From Thauera carbonicopians (GTDB lineage: Bacteria > Pseudomonadota > Gammaproteobacteria > Burkholderiales > Rhodocyclaceae), in the NCBI RefSeq assembly GCF_025699485.1, contig NZ_JANUXN010000012.1, positions 62,001 through 126,000 of the forward strand: a stretch of 64,000 bases of DNA, in the 5' to 3' direction. Below the pieces are notes generated by a model, which was given only the letters and a program-made list of their open reading frames with translations, was not told where the DNA came from and did no database searches. Both the position numbers and the translations under genes were made by a program. Shown one piece after another: positions 26,688-35,232 of the stretch. Within the stretch, counting starts at the first letter, position 1, and each line of letters opens with the position of its first letter.

Positions 26688-27029
26688 GTGAGCACCCTTC
26701 GGCCCAGGCGGGGCAATCTTTACGCGCCGCTGCCCGCGGCGGGGGCCGACGAGGATTTCCACACCGTGTTCGCCGGCGCGGCCTGCCGGGTCGAGCGCAT
26801 CGTGTCGCACGGCCACGCCAGCCCGCCGGGTTTCTGGTACGACCAGGCCGAAGACGAATGGGTCGTGCTGCTGCAGGGCGAGGCCGAACTCGGTTTTGCC
26901 GACGGCCAGCGCATCGGATTGCTGCCGGGAGACTGGGTGGAACTCCCCGCCGGCTGCCGGCACCGGGTGGAGTCGACCGCGCCGGCCACCGTGTGGCTGG
27001 CCGTGCATTGCGCACGCGGCGCGGATTGA
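26688..27029 (+). CDS. Small cupin-domain protein
   Basis: A 113-residue single-domain cupin. Cupin motif 1 is represented by WVVLLQGEAELGF and motif 2 by GDWVELPAGCRHRVEST; HGHASPPGFWYDQAEDEW may supply metal ligands (two His and acidic residues). Proteins of this size act as small-molecule binders, isomerases or regulatory sensors. GTG at 26688 is one base after the preceding stop, so it is co-transcribed with the AEC transporter. Function is unknown. Confidence 0.8.
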   Translation: MSTLRPRRGNLYAPLPAAGADEDFHTVFAGAACRVERIVSHGHASPPGFWYDQAEDEWVVLLQGEAELGFADGQRIGLLPGDWVELPAGCRHRVESTAPATVWLAVHCARGAD

Positions 27030-27162
27030 GCGGCGGGCAGGCGAAGATTCGCCGGTCGGCACCGGGGCAGGGGCTGGCTGGCTCCATGGGCCTGTACGCT
27101 CAGCGCTTGCAGTACCATGACGGTCCGGGTCTCGGCCGCCGCCTGCCGGAGGCAAAGGGGGA

Positions 27163-28320
27163 ATGAGGATGAGCGATCACATGCCTGATGACCTGTCTGC
27201 TGCGGGCAGGGATTTGAGAGCCTTCACCGATACCTTGCGCCCCCGGCACGGCGTGGTACGCAACGTCCATGGTGAGTGGGTGTTGCTGAGGCACGGGCTG
27301 GTGGTGGAGGCGGCGCTGGACGACGAGCGCTTCTCCAGCGCGGTGTCGAACCATCTGCAGATCCCGAACGGCCTGGATGGAGCCGAGCACACGGCATACC
27401 GGCAGGCCCTCGACGGCTTCCTCACCGCAGAGGCGCTGGCCCCTTTCCACGATGCATTCCGCCGGGTGGCGGCCGAGCTGATGGCGTCGCTGCCGAGGGG
27501 TGTTGCGATCGATGCGGTGTCGCAGGTGGGCGTGCGCTTTGCCGTGCGGGCGCAAAGTGTATGGCTGGGCTGGCCGGCCGATCTCGAGGATCGCCTCGTC
27601 GATTGGGTTGCCGAGAACCATGCCGCGACGCGTTCGGGCGACAAGGCGTGGACGCGGAAGGTGGCGGAGGCTTTCGACGACCTGATCCGCTGCGTACTGG
27701 CGCCGCGCCGCGGAACCGGGCGCGAGGACGGCGTCGAGGATGTCACCACCCGCCTGATGCGGACCGAAGTGAACGGCCGGCCTTTGACCGACGCCGAGAT
27801 CGTGTCGGTGCTGCGGAACTGGACGGGCGGGGACCTGGGTTCCATCGCGCAGTGCGTCGGCGTGCTGGTCCATTACCTGGCGACCCACCCCGTGCTGCAG
27901 AAGCGCCTGCGCTCGGGCGTTCCCGAGGCCGAGACCGATGCCGTCATCGACGAGATCCTTCGGATCGACGATCCCTTCGTGTCCAATCGCCGGGTGACGA
28001 CCTGTCCCGTGACGATCGGTGGCGTGGAACTGCCGCAAGGCGCGCGCGTGAAGCTGAACTGGACCTCCGCAAACCGCGACGAAGCGGTTTTCGGCGATCC
28101 GGACGCCCTGGATCCGGTGCGCAACGCCAGCCGCAACTTGGTGTACGGCATCGGCAGGCACGTGTGCCCCGGGCGTTTGCTGGCAACGCTGGAGCTGCGC
28201 ATCGCCTTGCAGGAACTGCTGACCGCAAGCTCGTCGATAGTGCTCGATCCGCGGCAAGCCGTCGAACGGGCGGTGTCTCCGGTCGGCGGCTGGCGCACGG
28301 TGCCGGTGGTGTTGGCCTAG
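27163..28320 (+). CDS. Cytochrome P450
   Basis: A 385-residue soluble P450. The haem-ligand Cys is at about residue 335 in YGIGRHVCPGRLLA; the K-helix ExxR is EILR, the C-helix motif is EHTAYRQ, and the I-helix reads GGDLGSIAQ, with Ser in place of the usual proton-relay Thr. ATG 27169 has better spacing from the AGGGGG upstream and may be the real start, which would make it six bases shorter. No ferredoxin or reductase gene is adjacent, so electrons must come from elsewhere. Substrate is unknown. The 120 bases to hslR hold nothing recognisable. Confidence 0.88.
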   Translation: MRMSDHMPDDLSAAGRDLRAFTDTLRPRHGVVRNVHGEWVLLRHGLVVEAALDDERFSSAVSNHLQIPNGLDGAEHTAYRQALDGFLTAEALAPFHDAFRRVAAELMASLPRGVAIDAVSQVGVRFAVRAQSVWLGWPADLEDRLVDWVAENHAATRSGDKAWTRKVAEAFDDLIRCVLAPRRGTGREDGVEDVTTRLMRTEVNGRPLTDAEIVSVLRNWTGGDLGSIAQCVGVLVHYLATHPVLQKRLRSGVPEAETDAVIDEILRIDDPFVSNRRVTTCPVTIGGVELPQGARVKLNWTSANRDEAVFGDPDALDPVRNASRNLVYGIGRHVCPGRLLATLELRIALQELLTASSSIVLDPRQAVERAVSPVGGWRTVPVVLA

Positions 28321-28440
28321 GTTGGTTTCGGCCTTGGGCAGCCGGGTGGAATGGAGCAGGCACCCAGGCCTTCGTCCAGTTGCATGATTCATGGCCGCCC
28401 GGATTCATGATCGAGCCGGCTGGCCGGCTGGTTCGAGCCT

Positions 28441-28842
28441 CTAGAACCAGCTGAAACGGTCGATCCGGCGGCGGTCACGCTTGGTCGGACGGCCGTGCAG
28501 GTCGGCGCCCGGCGTGGCGGCGAGCTTGCGCAGCTCGCGCGCCTTTTCGCGCTGTTCGGCGCTTTCCGGTGTTTCTTCGTACAAGGTCTGTGCGATCGCT
28601 GCGGAGCCGCGCTTGTCGGCGATTGCCCGCACGACGACGGTACGTGTTTCCTCGCCGATCGTGATATCGATGCGGTCGCCGGCCTTGACCTCGCGTGCAG
28701 GCTTGGCCGCGAGGCCGTTGAGCTTGACCTTGCCGCCATCCACCGCTTCCGTCGCCGCGGTGCGATGCTTGAAGAAACGGGCGGCCCACAGCCATTTGTC
28801 CAGGCGGGTGCGGGCGGTGTCGGCGGCGGGACGGTCAGGCAT
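28441..28842 (-). CDS. hslR: S4-domain ribosome-associated heat shock protein Hsp15
   Basis: A 133-residue RNA-binding protein. The S4 domain lies at about residues 13-60 (RLDKWLWAARFFKHR, DGGKVKLNGLAAKPAREVKAGDRI), followed by a basic C-terminal tail with KRDRRRIDRF. Hsp15 recognises stalled 50S subunits carrying nascent chains. Length is normal. It lies on the minus strand downstream of the cys genes but is separated from cysN by 118 bases with a small hairpin. Confidence 0.92.
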   Translation of the reverse strand: MPDRPAADTARTRLDKWLWAARFFKHRTAATEAVDGGKVKLNGLAAKPAREVKAGDRIDITIGEETRTVVVRAIADKRGSAAIAQTLYEETPESAEQREKARELRKLAATPGADLHGRPTKRDRRRIDRFSWF

Positions 28843-28871
28843 GGCGGTTGCGGAGATCTGAAAAAGGACAT

Positions 28872-28898
28872 GGGGCCACCGACATTATCGATGGCCCC
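28872..28898 (-). terminator. Small hairpin between cysN and hslR
   Basis: GGGGCCA (28872-28878) and TGGCCCC (28892-28898) form a 7-bp stem with a 13-base loop. On the minus strand it is followed by CCTTTTTC. It may end the cys operon transcript; the stem is short. Confidence 0.4.
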
Positions 28899-28960
28899 GT
28901 GTATCGGGGCAAAGGCTCAAGCGCTGCAGTGCTACGCGGCTCGGCCTGGCGCGGCCCGGC

Positions 28961-30247
28961 TCATCCGATCATCCCGGCGCCGACGGTGTTGTTGGTGCTC
29001 TCGTCGATGATGATGAAGGCGCCGGTGGCGCGGTTGCCCGCATAGCGGTCGGCGACGATGGGCTGGGCGAGCTTGAGCGTGACGCGGGCGATGTCGTTCA
29101 TCGCCAGGCCGGTCGCGGCTTCGTGTTCCAGCGTGTTCACGTCCAGGCGGTAGTCGATCCTGGCGAGCTTGGCCTTCACTTCACGCGTGGTGTGGCGCAC
29201 GAGATAGGTGCGCGCCGGCGACAGCGGCGCTTCGGCCAGCCAGCAGACGGTGGCGTCGATCTGCTTGACCGGCTCGGGCGCTTCGGCGGACTTGACGATG
29301 AGGTCGCCGCGCGAGATGTCGATCTCGTCTTCCAGCAGCAGCGCCACCGACTGTTCGTGGATCGCGCGCTCCAGCGGCACGCCGCCGATCTCGATCCGCC
29401 TGACCTTGCTGGTGGCGCCCGAAGGCAGCACCGTGACGGCGTCGCCGACGGCGATCTCGCCCGACTCCACCCGACCCATGAAGCCGCGGTAGTCGTGCAG
29501 CTCGGGGTTGGCCGAGTCCTGCGGGCGGCAGACGAACTGCACCGGGAAGCGGAAGTCCTCGGCCTGCTCGGTGTGGGCGGCGGGGGCGTTCTCGAGGATG
29601 TCGAGCAGGGTGGGGCCGTCGTACCAGGACAGGCGATCGCCGCGGTCGACGATCATGTCGCCGGCCAGCGCCGAGATCGGGATGAAGCGCACGTCCTTGA
29701 TGCCGAGCTTGTCGGCGAAGGCGAGGTAGTCGGCCTTGATGCGCTCGAACACCGCCTGGTCGTAGTCGACCAAGTCCATCTTGTTGACCGCGACCAGCAG
29801 GTGCGGGATGCCGACCAGGCTGGCGAGGTAGGAGTGGCGGCGGGTCTGGGTCAGCACGCCCTTGCGCGCATCGACCAGGATGATGGCCAGGTTGGCGGTG
29901 GAGGCCGCGGTGACCATGTTGCGGGTGTACTGCTCGTGGCCCGGGGCGTCGGCGATGATGTACTTGCGCCGGCCGGTGGAGAAATAGCGGTAGGCGACGT
30001 CGATGGTGATGCCCTGCTCGCGCTCGGCCTGCAGGCCGTCGGTGAGCAGCGACAGGTCGACCGCGCTCATGCCGCGCTTGGCCGAGGTCTTCTCGATGGC
30101 GTTGAGGGTGTCGGCGAGGATGGTCTTGCTGTCGAACAGCAGGCGGCCGATCAGGGTGCTCTTGCCGTCATCGACGCTGCCGCAGGTCAGGAAGCGCAGC
30201 AGGCCGTTGTCGATCTCGGGCAGTTGTTCGGGGGCGGACATGGTCAT
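28961..30247 (-). CDS. cysN: Sulfate adenylyltransferase subunit 1 (GTPase)
   Basis: A 428-residue EF-Tu-like GTPase that drives formation of APS from sulfate and ATP with CysD. G motifs are GSVDDGKSTLIGRLL, DAPGHEQYTRN and NKMDLVDY. Beta-barrel domains follow, and the protein ends without a CysC-type APS kinase domain. The start may be ATG 30241 (better spacing from AAGGA) instead of 30247. It is last in the cysI-DUF934-cysH-cysD-cysN operon. Confidence 0.95.
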   Translation of the reverse strand: MTMSAPEQLPEIDNGLLRFLTCGSVDDGKSTLIGRLLFDSKTILADTLNAIEKTSAKRGMSAVDLSLLTDGLQAEREQGITIDVAYRYFSTGRRKYIIADAPGHEQYTRNMVTAASTANLAIILVDARKGVLTQTRRHSYLASLVGIPHLLVAVNKMDLVDYDQAVFERIKADYLAFADKLGIKDVRFIPISALAGDMIVDRGDRLSWYDGPTLLDILENAPAAHTEQAEDFRFPVQFVCRPQDSANPELHDYRGFMGRVESGEIAVGDAVTVLPSGATSKVRRIEIGGVPLERAIHEQSVALLLEDEIDISRGDLIVKSAEAPEPVKQIDATVCWLAEAPLSPARTYLVRHTTREVKAKLARIDYRLDVNTLEHEAATGLAMNDIARVTLKLAQPIVADRYAGNRATGAFIIIDESTNNTVGAGMIG

Positions 30248-30305
30248 GATTCCTTCAAGCTTTCTTCAGATTCGGTAGCAGTGCGCAGTGGGCGGTGCTG
30301 CTCGT

Positions 30306-31220
30306 TCAGAAATACCCTTCCTTCTTGCGCTGCTCCATCGAGGCTTCGGAGGTCTGGTCGTCCATTCGCGTCGCGCCGCGCTCGGTGATCGTCGTCGTCG
30401 CCGTCTCGGCCAGGATCTTCTCCACCGTGTCGGCGTCCGACTCGACCGGCGCCGTGCAGGTGATGTCGCCGACGGTGCGGAAGCGCACCTGGACGTCTTC
30501 GACCTTGTCGCCCGGCCTGGCCGGCGTCAGTTCGGTCACCGGCTGCAGCAGGCCGTTCTTGCGCACCACCGGGCGGACGTGGGCGAAATAGATCGACGGC
30601 AGCTCCAACTGCTCGCGCTGGATGTACTGCCACACGTCCAGCTCCGTCCAGTTGCTGATCGGGAAGGCGCGGATGTTCTCGCCCTTGTGGCTGCGGGCGT
30701 TGTACAGGTTCCACAGCTCCGGGCGCTGGTTCTTCGGGTCCCATTGGCCGAACTCGTCGCGGAAGCTCATGATCCGCTCCTTGGCGCGCGCCTTCTCCTC
30801 GTCGCGGCGGGCGCCGCCGATGCAGGCGTCGAAACCGAATTCCTCGATCGCTTCCAGCAGGGTCACCGACTGGTGCTTGTTGCGCGACTCGTCGGCATGC
30901 TTCAGCACCACGGTGCCGCGCGCCATCGAATCCTCCACCGAGCGCACGATCAGGCGCTCGCCCAGCTCGGCGGCGCGCTTGTCGCGGAAGTCGGTCACTT
31001 CCTTGTAGTTGTGGCCGGTGTCGATGTGCATCAGCGGGAAGGGGAAGCGGCCCGGGCGGAAGGCCTTCTCGGCCAGGCGCAGCAGGCAGATCGAATCCTT
31101 GCCGCCGGAGAACAGCAGCACCGGGTTCGAGCACTGGCCGGCGACTTCGCGCAGGATGTGGATGGCTTCGGCTTCGAGCCAGTCGAGATGGGAAAGCGTC
31201 TGTTTGGTCAGCGTCGACAT
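30306..31220 (-). CDS. cysD: Sulfate adenylyltransferase subunit 2
   Basis: A 304-residue PAPS-reductase-like ATP pyrophosphatase. The PP-loop is LLFSGGKDSICLL at about residues 34-46; HIDTGHNYKEV, the FDACIGGARRDEEKARAKER block and PISNWTELDVWQYI are conserved. It forms the catalytic half of ATP sulfurylase with CysN, 58 bases downstream. The C-terminal part ends with EQRKKEGYF as in other CysD proteins. Confidence 0.96.
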   Translation of the reverse strand: MSTLTKQTLSHLDWLEAEAIHILREVAGQCSNPVLLFSGGKDSICLLRLAEKAFRPGRFPFPLMHIDTGHNYKEVTDFRDKRAAELGERLIVRSVEDSMARGTVVLKHADESRNKHQSVTLLEAIEEFGFDACIGGARRDEEKARAKERIMSFRDEFGQWDPKNQRPELWNLYNARSHKGENIRAFPISNWTELDVWQYIQREQLELPSIYFAHVRPVVRKNGLLQPVTELTPARPGDKVEDVQVRFRTVGDITCTAPVESDADTVEKILAETATTTITERGATRMDDQTSEASMEQRKKEGYF

Positions 31221-31280
31221 GATGTGATTACCGTTGCGAATGCGTGTTCGGGGGCGCGAGGGAGAGTACGGGAGCAGGCT

Positions 31281-32051
31281 TCAGCCCTTCTTGGCGTGAA
31301 GGCCGCATTCCTTGGTTTCGGGATCTTCCCACCACCAGCGTCCGGCGCGGACGTCCTCGCCCAGGGCGATGGCGCGCGTACAGGGGGCACAGCCGATGCT
31401 GGGGTAGAACTGGTCGTGCAGCGCGTTGTAGGGCACCTCGTTGATGCGGATGTAGGCCCACACTTCGGTCTCGCTCCAGTCCGACAGCGGGTTGAGTTTT
31501 TCCAGGCCGTTGCCCTGGTCGAACTCGCGCAAGGGCAGGCCGCTGCGCGTCACCGACTGGGCGGCGCGCAGGCCGGTGATCCAGGCCTTCTTGCCGGCCA
31601 GGGCGCGGCGCAGGGGCTCCATCTTGCGCACGCCGCAACAGGCCTTGCGCAGCTCGATCGAGTCGTAGAAGGCATTGATGCCGTGGCTGCGGACGAAGTT
31701 TTCCACCGACGAGGAGTCGGGGAAGAAGACTTTCAGCCTGGTGCCGTAGCGCTGCTCGACTTCGCCCATCAGCGTGTAGGTCTCCGCCGGCAGGCGGCCG
31801 GTATCGAGCGAGAAGACCTCGATCGGCAGCGCGTTCGACAGGATCAGGTCGGTCAGCACCATGTCCTCGGCGCCGAAGCTGTTGGCGAAGGTGAGCTCGC
31901 CGGCCGTGCCGAACTCCGCCACCGACTCGCGCAGCAGGGCGAGCGCGGCAGCGGCCTTGGCGCCGACCGTGGCGCGCAGGGCGTCGCTCAGCTCGGGCCG
32001 GGTCGCCGGGTTGCCGGGGGGCGGACGCAGCAGGGAGACGCTGGCGTTCAT
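31281..32051 (-). CDS. cysH: Adenylylsulfate (APS) reductase, [4Fe-4S] assimilatory type
   Basis: A 256-residue CysH family reductase. Besides the catalytic ECGLH near the C terminus it has the cysteine pairs CC (in RKACCGVRK) and CAPC (in IGCAPCTRA) that bind a [4Fe-4S] cluster. This cluster type favours APS over PAPS as substrate and uses thioredoxin as donor. No APS kinase gene is visible nearby, which agrees. The start overlaps the stop of the DUF934 gene in TGATG fashion. Confidence 0.94.
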   Translation of the reverse strand: MNASVSLLRPPPGNPATRPELSDALRATVGAKAAAALALLRESVAEFGTAGELTFANSFGAEDMVLTDLILSNALPIEVFSLDTGRLPAETYTLMGEVEQRYGTRLKVFFPDSSSVENFVRSHGINAFYDSIELRKACCGVRKMEPLRRALAGKKAWITGLRAAQSVTRSGLPLREFDQGNGLEKLNPLSDWSETEVWAYIRINEVPYNALHDQFYPSIGCAPCTRAIALGEDVRAGRWWWEDPETKECGLHAKKG

Positions 32052-32602
32052 CAGGCGGCGTCCTTCTGCAGCGGGGTGCGCGTCTGGCGTCGGAACAGCG
32101 GCTCGGGCACGTCGACGGCGCCCTGGTAGGGATTGCTGAAAGCCTTCAGGCTGGTCAGCGCGGCTTCGAGCTGGGCGGTGGTGTATTTGCCTTCGCTCGG
32201 CTGCAGCACGCTGAAGCCGCAGCGCAGCATGAAGAAGAACTGGTCGCGCAGCACGTCGCCGATCGCGCGCAGCTCGCCGCCATAACCCAGGCGGGTGCGC
32301 AGCAGGGTGGCGATCGAATAGCCGCGGCCGTCGGCGAACTTGGGGAAGTCCACCGCGACCAGCTGCAGCGCCGGCAGGTCGGCTTCGAGGGCGAAGGGGT
32401 CTTCGTCGCCCGCCAGCCAGACGCCGAGCACGCCGGCTTCGGCCTTCGGCAGCAGTTCGTCGCGGCGCGCCTGCCACACGGCCAGCGGCACGATGATGCG
32501 GCCGGCGGGCAGCGCGACGTCGGCCGCGGCCTCGCCTTCGGCCAGGCGGAGCACCTGCCAGTCGTCGGGCTGGATGAGGCCGTTCTTGATGATGTCAGAC
32601 AT
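32051..32602 (-). CDS. DUF934 domain protein of the sulfate-assimilation operon
   Basis: A 183-residue protein. The C-terminal part (GYSIATLLRTRLGYGGELRAIGDVLRDQF and LRCGFSVLQ) is the DUF934 signature; the N-terminal part has GRIIVPLAVWQAR. DUF934 genes are nearly always found between sulfite reductase and cysH in proteobacteria and are thought to help sulfite reduction, but their molecular role is not established. The start at 32602 overlaps the end of cysI by 8 bases. Confidence 0.88.
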   Translation of the reverse strand: MSDIIKNGLIQPDDWQVLRLAEGEAAADVALPAGRIIVPLAVWQARRDELLPKAEAGVLGVWLAGDEDPFALEADLPALQLVAVDFPKFADGRGYSIATLLRTRLGYGGELRAIGDVLRDQFFFMLRCGFSVLQPSEGKYTTAQLEAALTSLKAFSNPYQGAVDVPEPLFRRQTRTPLQKDAA

Positions 32603-34283
32603 TGGCGGTCTCCCGGGCTTCGATGCGTGCAGTGCGCTCGGCATAGACGCGGGTCTTGAACGAGTCGATGCCGATGCGGCGCACGGTGTCGATGAAGCGT
32701 TCGTCTTCGTGGCGGTTGTCGATGTAGTTGTTGATCAGCGAAGTGATCACGTCCGGCATTTCGGCGGCGGCGAAGGACGGGCCGATCACCTTGCCCAGCG
32801 AGGCCTGGTTGCCCTGCGAGCCGCCGATCGTCACCTGGTAGAACTCCTGGCCGTTCTTGTCGACGCCGAGAATGCCGATGTGGCCGACGTGGTGGTGGCC
32901 ACAGGCGTTCATGCAGCCGGAGATGTTCAGTTCGAGCTCGCCGAGGTCGTACAGGTAGTCGAGGTCGGTGAAGCGGTCCTGGATCGCGTTGGCGATCGGG
33001 ATCGACTTGGCGTTGGCCAGCGCACAGAAGTCGCCGCCGGGGCAGGAGATGATGTCCGTCAGCAGGCCGACGTTCGGCGTTGCCAGGCCCAGCTCGCGCG
33101 CCTGCTGCCAGACCTCGAACAGGTCGGCTTCGCGCACGCTGGCGAGCAGCACGTTCTGTTCGTGGGTGTTGCGCACTTCGCCGAAGGCATGGCGGTCGGC
33201 GAGGTCGGCGATGGCATCGAACTGCTCGGCGGTGAGGTCGCCCGGCGCCACGCCATAGGGCTTCAGCGACAGCACCACGCTGGCGTAGCCCTGCACCTGG
33301 TGGGCGCGCACGTTGCGCCGTGCCCAGGCGGCGAAGGCCTTGTTCTCCGCCAGCTGGGCGCGATAGCCGGCGTCCTGCGGCAGCGGCTCCAGCACCGGGT
33401 CGTCGAAGCGGCCGGCGACACGGTCGATCTCGGCCTGCGTCAGCGTCGACGGGCCGTCCTTCAGATGGACGAACTCGGCCTCGACCTGGCGGGCGAATTC
33501 TTCCACGCCCAGGGCCTTCACCAGGATCTTGATGCGCGCCTTGTAGGCGTTGTCGCGGCGGCCGTGCAGGTTATAGACGCGCAGGATGGCGCTGCAGTAG
33601 TTGAGGATCTGCTGCCAGGGCACGAAGGCGGAGACTTCCGCGCCGATGATCGGCGTACGGCCCAGGCCGCCGCCCACCAGCACGCGGAAGCCCAACTCGC
33701 CGGCCTCGTTGTACACCAGGTCCAGGCCGATGTCGTGCGCCTGGATCAGCGCGCGGTCCTGCTTGGCGCCATTCACCGCGATCTTGAACTTGCGCGGCAG
33801 GAAGGCGAATTCCGGATGGAAGGTGCTCCACTGGCGCAGGATCTCGCACCACGGGCGCGGATCGGCGATCTCGTCGGCGGCGACGCCGGCGAAGGGGTCG
33901 GAGGTGACGTTGCGGATGCAGTTGCCCGAAGTCTGGATGGCGTGCATCTGCACGCTGGAGAGCAGGCCGAGGATCTCGGGCACGTCTTCCAGCTTGGGCC
34001 AGTTGAACTGGATGTTGTGGCGCGTGGTGACATGGGCGTAGCCGTGGTCGTAGCGGCGGGCGATGTGGCCCAGCATGCGCAGCTGCCTGGAATCCAGGTT
34101 GCCGTAGGGCACGGCGATGCGCAGCATCGGCGCATGGCGCTGGATGTAGATGCCGTTCTGCAGCCGCAGCGGACGGAACTCGTCCTCGCTCAGCTCGCCG
34201 GCGAAGTAGCGCCGGGTCTGATCGGCGAACTGGGCGACGCGCTCGTCGACGATGCGCTGGTCGTATTCGTCGTATCTGTACAT
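32595..34283 (-). CDS. cysI: Sulfite reductase (haemoprotein, siroheme/[4Fe-4S])
   Basis: A 562-residue nitrite/sulfite reductase family protein with two ferredoxin-like and two sirohaem-binding halves. Cluster and sirohaem ligands are CPGGDFC and CMNACGHHH in the C-terminal half; RHNIQFNWPKLEDV and TSGNCIRNVT are the first-half signatures. It reduces sulfite to sulfide with six electrons. No flavoprotein partner (CysJ) is encoded nearby, so a ferredoxin or another donor is likely. It is the first gene of the operon, 62 bases from the TauE-type exporter gene. Confidence 0.93.
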   Translation of the reverse strand: MYRYDEYDQRIVDERVAQFADQTRRYFAGELSEDEFRPLRLQNGIYIQRHAPMLRIAVPYGNLDSRQLRMLGHIARRYDHGYAHVTTRHNIQFNWPKLEDVPEILGLLSSVQMHAIQTSGNCIRNVTSDPFAGVAADEIADPRPWCEILRQWSTFHPEFAFLPRKFKIAVNGAKQDRALIQAHDIGLDLVYNEAGELGFRVLVGGGLGRTPIIGAEVSAFVPWQQILNYCSAILRVYNLHGRRDNAYKARIKILVKALGVEEFARQVEAEFVHLKDGPSTLTQAEIDRVAGRFDDPVLEPLPQDAGYRAQLAENKAFAAWARRNVRAHQVQGYASVVLSLKPYGVAPGDLTAEQFDAIADLADRHAFGEVRNTHEQNVLLASVREADLFEVWQQARELGLATPNVGLLTDIISCPGGDFCALANAKSIPIANAIQDRFTDLDYLYDLGELELNISGCMNACGHHHVGHIGILGVDKNGQEFYQVTIGGSQGNQASLGKVIGPSFAAAEMPDVITSLINNYIDNRHEDERFIDTVRRIGIDSFKTRVYAERTARIEARETANV

Positions 34284-34345
34284 GGGGTTCGTCTCTCTGG
34301 GGTTCGGGGATTCGTTGGCGCAGGACCTATGCCTGCGCCGTGGTG

Positions 34346-35125
34346 TCAGTGGGCGATCAGCTTGGCGCCGACCAGCACCAGCATGGTGGCCAGGATCGGG
34401 CGCAGGAAGTGGTCGGGCACCTTGGTCGAGATGTGGCTGCCGAGCCAGATGCCGGGCAGCGAGCCGACCAGCAGGCTGCCCAGCAGCAGCCAGTCGACGC
34501 TGCCCAGCATCCAGTGGCCGATGCCGGCGACGGCGGTCAGCGGTACGGCGTGGGCGATGTCCGAGCCGACGATGCGCAGCGCGGGCATCGTCGGGTACAG
34601 GAAGAACAGCGCGGTGACGCCGAGCGCGCCGGCGCCCACCGACGAGATCGACACCAGCACGCCCAGGATTGCGCCGGTCACGATGGTGAGGCGCGCGGTG
34701 CGCGCAGGATCGGGCTCACCGCCGAAGCGGGCGAGAGCGAAAGCCTGGATGCGCTTGCGGAAGATCAGGGCGACGGCGGTCAGCACCAGGGCGACACCGA
34801 GCGCCACCTTGATCAGGCTGGCGGCGCCTTCGATGCCACCCGGCGCGTAGCGGCCGACCAGGATCAGCGTGATCGCCGCGGCCGGGATGCTGCCGGTGGC
34901 CAGCAGCCGGGTGATCTTCCAGTCCACCGTGCCCTTGAGGCCGTGGGCGAGCGTGCCCCCCGCCTTGGTGATGGCGGCGTACAGCAGATCGGTGCCGACC
35001 GCGACCGACGGATGGATGCCGAACATCAACACCAGCAGCGGCGTCATCAGCGAGCCGCCGCCGACGCCGGTCAGGCCGACGATGGCGCCCACGGCGAATC
35101 CGGCAAGGGTGTACGCAAAATCCAT
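34346..35125 (-). CDS. Sulfite exporter TauE/SafE family protein
   Basis: A 259-residue membrane permease with about eight helices. It carries the repeated GxxxGxxGxGGG element (VGAIVGLTGVGGGSLMTPLL) and its second-half counterpart (GAILGVLVSISSVGAGALG) typical of TauE/SafE proteins, which export sulfite, sulfoacetate or related anions. The start at 35125 has AGGA nine bases upstream. It heads the minus-strand sulfur block and is divergent from cysB, which suggests a role in sulfite balance or sulfate handling. Confidence 0.85.
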   Translation of the reverse strand: MDFAYTLAGFAVGAIVGLTGVGGGSLMTPLLVLMFGIHPSVAVGTDLLYAAITKAGGTLAHGLKGTVDWKITRLLATGSIPAAAITLILVGRYAPGGIEGAASLIKVALGVALVLTAVALIFRKRIQAFALARFGGEPDPARTARLTIVTGAILGVLVSISSVGAGALGVTALFFLYPTMPALRIVGSDIAHAVPLTAVAGIGHWMLGSVDWLLLGSLLVGSLPGIWLGSHISTKVPDHFLRPILATMLVLVGAKLIAH

Positions 35126-35232
35126 GAAGGGCATCCTGTGAAGTGCGCGGATCGTAGAGGTTTGGCTTAGCCATATAAAGCGGTTTGCGGTTAGACTTTT
35201 AGAATTGAAAGTTATATGTAGCAGAATGGACA
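35126..35232. promoter_or_regulatory. Divergent tauE/cysB control region
   Basis: This 107-base gap is markedly AT-rich from 35165 to 35230, unlike its surroundings. A TAGAAT hexamer at 35200-35205 is a possible -10 box for cysB. CysB-family regulators bind AT-rich degenerate sites, so this is the likely control point for both directions; no exact CysB site can be named. Confidence 0.35.
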
